10,600 nucleotides of DNA from an uncultured Collinsella sp. (lineage in GTDB: Bacteria > Actinomycetota > Coriobacteriia > Coriobacteriales > Coriobacteriaceae). The notes under the pieces are model-generated. The model worked only from the letters and a program-made list of their open reading frames with translations. It made no database searches and was not told the origin of the DNA. The translations under genes were made by a program, and so were the position numbers. The DNA lies in contig CAUGVQ010000071.1 in assembly GCA_959602875.1 (NCBI GenBank), forward strand, positions 1-10,600, read 5' to 3'. Shown one piece after another: positions 7,205 through 10,600 of the stretch. Every line of letters begins with the position of its first letter. The first letter of the stretch is position 1.

Positions 7205-7233
7205 GCTCGGTAGTTCCTGTGGGACTCGAGCTT
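7203..7233 (+). terminator. Strong hairpin overlapping the recO stop codon, without a U-tract
   Basis: AAGCTCG at 7203-7209 pairs with CGAGCTT at 7227-7233. Inside it AGTTCC (7212-7217) pairs with GGGACT (7221-7226), with one G-U pair, around a TGT loop. The result is a stem of 13 pairs interrupted only by a two-base bulge at 7210-7211. It starts in the TAA stop of recO (7202-7204). The next bases are not T-rich, so it is not a standard intrinsic terminator. It may be a U-less terminator, a 3' stabilising structure or an RNase processing site. Confidence 0.45.
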
Positions 7234-7298
7234 CGGCGGTCAAAACCTTACTCACACGCGTTACCATGTACAGTTACTTTGTGCATCACTTATACGTT

Positions 7299-7328
7299 TT
7301 CGCAGGAATACCTGCGTGTTCATATTAT
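7299..7328 (+). promoter_or_regulatory. Candidate sigma-70-type promoter for rnj-ftsK
   Basis: TTCGCA at 7299-7304 (four of six matches to the -35 consensus) and TATTAT at 7323-7328 (five of six matches to the -10) are 18 bases apart in the AT-richest part of the window. Transcription would begin near 7335, giving a leader of about 20 bases that includes the AAAGGAAA Shine-Dalgarno stretch. A palindrome fills much of the spacer. The prediction is by eye only. Confidence 0.4.
7301..7316. promoter_or_regulatory. Perfect palindrome in the rnj promoter spacer (possible operator)
   Basis: CGCAGGAATACCTGCG consists of 6-base perfect inverted arms around AATA. Its left arm overlaps the proposed -35 element and its right arm ends 6 bases before the -10, a classic place for a repressor or MerR-type regulator. 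As RNA it could also fold into a short hairpin with a four-base loop. No regulator is identified. Confidence 0.4.
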
Positions 7329-7355
7329 GCGACTTGAAAGGAAACATACTTAGTC

Positions 7356-9023
7356 ATGGCAAAACAGAATCCGCCCCTTCGTATCATCCCGCTCGGCGGC
7401 CTCGACGGCATCGGCAAGAACATGACCGTGGTCGAGTGCGGGCCCGATATGGTGCTCGTCGACGCCGGCCTTATGTTCCCCGACGACTCTCAGCCCGGTA
7501 TCGATCTCGTGCTGCCGGATTACACCTACGTGCTTGAGAACGAGCAGAAGCTCCGCGGTATCGTGGTCACGCACGGCCACGAGGACCACACGGGCGCCCT
7601 CCCGTATCTTCTGCAGGACCTCAACAACAAGGTGCCCATCTTCTCGAGCAAGCTCACCCTGGGCTTTATTGAGGGCAAGCTCTCCGAGTTCCGCATCAAG
7701 GCCCCCAAGTTCCGTGAGGTCAAGGACGGCTCGCACATCTCGCTCGGCCAGATCTCGCTTGACTTCTTCTCTATGACGCACTCCATCCCCGGAGCGCTCG
7801 GCGTCTATATCAAGACCCCGCAGGGCACCGTCATGCACACGGGCGACTTCAAGCTCGACCAGACGCCCATCGACGGCGTGCGCCCCAATTACGCTGCCAT
7901 CAGCCGCTTCGCCAAGCAGGGCATCGACCTTCTGCTCTCTGACTCGACCAACGCCACGGTCCCCGGCTTCACCAAGTCCGAGGCCGAGGTGGGCCCCTCG
8001 CTCTACGCTGCCATCAAGAACGCGCCCGGTCGTGTCTTTGTGGCGAGCTTCTCGAGTCATATCCACCGCCTGCAGCAGATCTGCGACGCCGCTAAGCGCT
8101 GCGGCCGCAAGGTCGTTGTCACGGGCCGCTCCATGCTTACCAACACGCGCGTGGCACGCGAGCTCGGTTACCTCAACATCGACGAGCAGGACCTTATCGA
8201 CGCGTACGAGATCAACAACCTCCCTGAGGACAAGCTCGTTGTCATGTGCACCGGCTCCCAGGGCGAGCCGCTCTCGGCCCTCTCCCGTATGGCAAACGGC
8301 GAGCACAAGACGCTCTCCATCCACGACGGCGACACGGTCATCATCTCCGCCACGCCGGTCCCCGGTAACGAGAAGGCCGTCCAGCAGGTGATCAACAGCC
8401 TTGCCAAGATCGGCTGCGACGTCTACGACAAGAGCCGCACGCTCGTCCACGTCTCTGGCCACGGCAGCCAGGAGGAGCTCAAACTTATGCTCGCCATGGC
8501 ACGCCCGAGCTACTTCATGCCGGTCCACGGCGAGGCGGTGCACCTTCGCGCGCACGCCGCTCTCGGCCGCAAGATGGGCATCCCCGCGGACCACATCTTC
8601 ATCCTCGACAACGGCGACACGCTCGAGATGCGCGGTGGGCAGGTCAAGCTCGGCACGCCCGTCGAGTCCGGCGTGGTCTACGTCGACGGCCTGCGCATCG
8701 GTGACACCGATCCCATCGTCCTGCGCGATCGCCAGAAGCTCGCCAACGACGGTATGGTGACGGCCGTTGCCATCGTGTCGCTCAAGCGCAAGAAGATCGA
8801 TGCGGTCGAGTTCTCCAGCCGCGGCGTGTCGTTCACCATCGATGACGACTTTGCGCGCGACGCCCAGGAGGCCATCATCAAGGTCATCGAGAAGGGCAAG
8901 TTCAACTTCACCGCGAGCGGCACCGACGCGCTGCGCAAGGCCGTGCGCGACTCCGTCTCCAACTTCATTTGGAACCGCACCAAGACCCGCCCGATGATCA
9001 TCCCCGTGGTCATGGAGGTCTAG
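7356..9023 (+). CDS. rnj: Ribonuclease J
   Basis: This 555-residue metallo-beta-lactamase/beta-CASP enzyme combines 5'-3' exoribonuclease and endonuclease activity and acts in mRNA decay and rRNA maturation. The metal-binding motif HGHEDH begins at residue 73 (His73, His75, Asp77, His78). Further family blocks are MTHSIPGALGV, HTGDFKLD, SDSTNA, HVSGHGSQEELKLM in the beta-CASP part and MPVHGEAVHLRAHA. The C-terminal domain runs to RPMIIPVVMEV, so the protein is complete. Near the start, GGLDGIGKNM replaces the commoner GGLGEIGKNM, a mild variation. ATG 7356 is the only sensible start; the AAAGGAAA stretch (7337-7344) leaves an unusually long spacer of about 12 bases. The gene has its own upstream region with a candidate promoter and is followed after one base by ftsK, an arrangement also known in Actinobacteria. 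Confidence 0.96.
   Translation: MAKQNPPLRIIPLGGLDGIGKNMTVVECGPDMVLVDAGLMFPDDSQPGIDLVLPDYTYVLENEQKLRGIVVTHGHEDHTGALPYLLQDLNNKVPIFSSKLTLGFIEGKLSEFRIKAPKFREVKDGSHISLGQISLDFFSMTHSIPGALGVYIKTPQGTVMHTGDFKLDQTPIDGVRPNYAAISRFAKQGIDLLLSDSTNATVPGFTKSEAEVGPSLYAAIKNAPGRVFVASFSSHIHRLQQICDAAKRCGRKVVVTGRSMLTNTRVARELGYLNIDEQDLIDAYEINNLPEDKLVVMCTGSQGEPLSALSRMANGEHKTLSIHDGDTVIISATPVPGNEKAVQQVINSLAKIGCDVYDKSRTLVHVSGHGSQEELKLMLAMARPSYFMPVHGEAVHLRAHAALGRKMGIPADHIFILDNGDTLEMRGGQVKLGTPVESGVVYVDGLRIGDTDPIVLRDRQKLANDGMVTAVAIVSLKRKKIDAVEFSSRGVSFTIDDDFARDAQEAIIKVIEKGKFNFTASGTDALRKAVRDSVSNFIWNRTKTRPMIIPVVMEV
9014..9019 (+). promoter_or_regulatory. Shine-Dalgarno of ftsK inside the rnj 3' end
   Basis: GGAGGT lies within the last codons of rnj and is five bases before GTG 9025. 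This fixes the ftsK start and suggests that ftsK translation is coupled to rnj. Confidence 0.75.
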
Positions 9024-9024
9024 C

Positions 9025-10600
9025 GTGGCCGATCGCAAGGGACAGAAGAAGACATCCCGCAAGGGCACGTCGGCGTCAAAACAGGCGCCGGTGCGCCACC
9101 TGCGTGCAAACGATAGGCCCGTCGAGCCCGCCGAGCCCCTGTGGGACCGCTCCGCTGGGCGCGACATCGCCGGCGTGCTCATCGCGGTGGTCGCGGTAGC
9201 GTCGCTCATTGCGGTCGTGACCCCTGCCTCGGCTCCGCTCACGAGCCTTCTCGCCGGGTTTTACCACCTGGGGTTCGGTCTTGGCGGGTACCTTCTGCCG
9301 TTTGTCATCCTCGGTCTAGCCGCGCTCGTGTTCCTGCGGAGCGAAGTGCGGATTCCCGGCCGCATCGTGGCGGGCTCTGTCATCGTGTTCGTCTCCGTGC
9401 TCGGGCTGCTTGTGCTCGCCATGACGCCTGACGACCTTGTCTGGGGTGTCACGGTGGGCGAGGATACGCTTGCACGCAGCGGTGGCTACGTGGGTTACGG
9501 CATCGCCTCCGTGCTGGCGGCGGCTTTTGGCAAGGCCATCGCCGCGGTGATCCTTGTGGGGGTCGGTATCGCCGGCGCCACGCTCGTGGGATTCTCGGTG
9601 AGCGCCCTTGTGGAGGCCGTCCACGGCAAGGCCGCACGCATTGCCGAGCGTCGCCGCGTCGCGGTGAATGAAACCCCGTGGGGCGACGAGGCACCCGAGA
9701 AGCCGTCTTTGGGCAAGCGCTTCCGCTCCAAGGCGCCCTCGCGTGGTGGTCTTGCCGAGTCCGATTTCTCGCTCGATACGCAGAAGACCACGCTTATCGA
9801 GGATATCGACGACGAGGATGAGGACCCCTTTGTCGATATCTCCGACCAGCTTGCCGCCGAGCGCGCCGAGACCACGCTGATTCCCATCGAAGACACCTAT
9901 GCGGACGAAGGCTCCGCCAAGACAACGCTCATCGACCGCAGCCAGGCCCCTTCGTCTCGTAAGGCGCGTACTGCCGAGGTTGCCGAGCGACCGCAAAAGG
10001 CGTCCCCGTCCTCGTCGCAACCGACCGAGGCGAAAGCACCCGCTGCTACGCCCCCTGCGGCTCCCACCACGCTCATCCCACCGGCGCCCGAGGCGACGCC
10101 GATCCCTAATTTCCTGCTGCACCCCCGCGGCGCATCGGATGCCGGGGAGGGGAGTGCCGCTGCCGAGGCGCCCCAAAAGACCGCCGCACAAGCGCCCGTT
10201 GCGGCGCCCGCTGCAGTGTCGCCTGCACCCGCCAGCGCTGATAGCGAGCCCGTTGCGGAGGGGGAGCGTCAGCTGCCGCCCACCTCGCTTCTGCGCCACA
10301 ACCCGCAGTCTGCCAAGGCGGCGTCTTCCGACCAAGAGCTCGCGCAGACGGCGGAGTCCCTGCAGTCGACGCTAGCCGAGTTCGGTCTGCACTCGCGCGT
10401 CGTCGGTTGGATTTCCGGTCCCACCGTCACCACTTTTAAGGTCCAGCCCGGCGAGGGCGAGCGTGTCAGCCGTATCTCGAGCCTCGAGGACGACATCGCC
10501 CTTACGCTCGCGGCGCAGTCGGTGCGTATCTTCGCACCCATCCCGGGCACCTCGCTCGTGGGCATCGAGATTCCCAACCGCAAGCGCCAGAACGTCAATC
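9025..10600 (+). CDS. ftsK: DNA translocase FtsK/SpoIIIE, N-terminal part (3' end outside window)
   Basis: FtsK/SpoIIIE proteins are membrane-anchored hexameric ATPases that pump DNA at the division septum. The frame is open from GTG 9025 to the window end (525 codons). A basic N-terminus (RKGQKKTSRK) precedes four hydrophobic segments at about residues 49-70, 88-106, 113-133 and 172-192, the usual FtsK membrane domain. A long, low-complexity linker (about 195-430) follows, with acidic stretches and later Ala/Pro-rich stretches. It ends in QLPPTSLL, which resembles the conserved block before the motor. The motor alpha domain begins near 440 (FGLHSRVVGWISGPTVTTFKV, then LEDDIALTLAA and IPGTSLVGIEIPN). 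Walker A, Walker B and the DNA-reading gamma domain lie beyond the window. The motif TTLI occurs four times in the linker. The gene is probably cotranscribed with rnj, one base upstream. Confidence 0.95.
   Translation, partial: MADRKGQKKTSRKGTSASKQAPVRHLRANDRPVEPAEPLWDRSAGRDIAGVLIAVVAVASLIAVVTPASAPLTSLLAGFYHLGFGLGGYLLPFVILGLAALVFLRSEVRIPGRIVAGSVIVFVSVLGLLVLAMTPDDLVWGVTVGEDTLARSGGYVGYGIASVLAAAFGKAIAAVILVGVGIAGATLVGFSVSALVEAVHGKAARIAERRRVAVNETPWGDEAPEKPSLGKRFRSKAPSRGGLAESDFSLDTQKTTLIEDIDDEDEDPFVDISDQLAAERAETTLIPIEDTYADEGSAKTTLIDRSQAPSSRKARTAEVAERPQKASPSSSQPTEAKAPAATPPAAPTTLIPPAPEATPIPNFLLHPRGASDAGEGSAAAEAPQKTAAQAPVAAPAAVSPAPASADSEPVAEGERQLPPTSLLRHNPQSAKAASSDQELAQTAESLQSTLAEFGLHSRVVGWISGPTVTTFKVQPGEGERVSRISSLEDDIALTLAAQSVRIFAPIPGTSLVGIEIPNRKRQNVN
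9787..10077 (+). repeat. Four TTLI peptide motifs in the FtsK linker
   Basis: The tetrapeptide Thr-Thr-Leu-Ile is encoded at 9787-9798, 9871-9882, 9922-9933 and 10066-10077 (residues 255, 283, 300 and 348). Flanking residues are often Lys/Glu/Pro before and acidic residues or Pro after (KTTLIED, ETTLIPIED, KTTLID, PTTLIPP). The codons differ between copies (for example ACA/ACC for Thr and CTT/CTG/CTC for Leu), so this is a repeat at protein level rather than a DNA repeat. Confidence 0.65.

Noticed and set aside
7316..7537. A 73-codon + strand frame starting just before rnj
   Set aside because: It overlaps the first 180 bases of rnj in another frame, becomes Arg-rich within the overlap, and its start lies in the proposed promoter.
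7350..9242. A 630-codon open frame on the minus strand opposite rnj
   Set aside because: It is the mirror of the strongly GC-biased codon use of rnj. Its translation is low-complexity, rich in Val, Asp, Arg and His with no recognisable domain, while rnj on the + strand has all family motifs.
9316..10335. A 339-codon open frame on the minus strand opposite the FtsK membrane domain and linker
   Set aside because: The Gly/Arg-rich translation mirrors the Ala/Pro-rich linker of ftsK, whose + strand frame is open and recognisable at both ends.
1..10600. Mobile elements, CRISPR arrays, tRNA or rRNA genes, toxin-antitoxin or defence systems
   Set aside because: I saw no repeat-spacer pattern, transposase, integrase, tRNA-like fold or defence gene; almost all sequence is accounted for by conserved housekeeping genes.

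Overview
The window reads as a GC-rich housekeeping segment of a bacterial chromosome. Every gene is on the + strand and tightly packed, and several use GTG or TTG starts behind clear Shine-Dalgarno sequences. The gene set and order (dnaJ, mtaB, phoH, ybeY, dgkA, era, recO, then rnj and ftsK) together with the composition best fit a high-GC Gram-positive, most likely a member of the Coriobacteriia (Collinsella/Olsenella/Atopobium type). That assignment is inference from gene order and protein style, not from a database search.

Layout. Positions 1-786 hold the 3' part of a DnaJ-like gene. It keeps the four-repeat zinc-finger region but ends in predicted membrane helices instead of the second C-terminal peptide-binding domain. 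After a 171-base intergenic region with two possible hairpins comes a complete, canonical dnaJ (958-2106). A compact cluster follows, with gaps or overlaps of -8 to +32 bases: mtaB (tRNA methylthiotransferase), phoH (ATPase), ybeY (rRNA-maturation endonuclease), dgkA (lipid kinase), era (ribosome-assembly GTPase) and recO (recombination mediator). A strong hairpin starts inside the recO stop codon and probably marks the end of this transcript. A 151-base, visibly AT-richer gap then carries a candidate promoter, with a perfect palindrome between its -35 and -10 elements, for rnj (ribonuclease J). The gene ftsK/spoIIIE (DNA translocase, cut off by the window end) starts one base after rnj.

How the genes fit together. 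DnaJ serves protein folding and the upstream paralogue perhaps does so at the membrane. MtaB, YbeY, Era, PhoH and RNase J all concern RNA modification, rRNA maturation or RNA turnover. DgkA recycles lipid carriers for the envelope. RecO and FtsK act on the chromosome. The order combines a Firmicutes-like feature (mtaB after dnaJ, dgkA between ybeY and era) with an actinobacterial one (rnj next to ftsK).

I found no mobile element, CRISPR array, tRNA, rRNA or recognisable new multi-gene system. The points most worth a second look are the membrane-ended DnaJ paralogue, the long acidic N-terminus of Era, a TTLI motif repeated four times in the FtsK linker, and the regulatory-looking recO-rnj gap.
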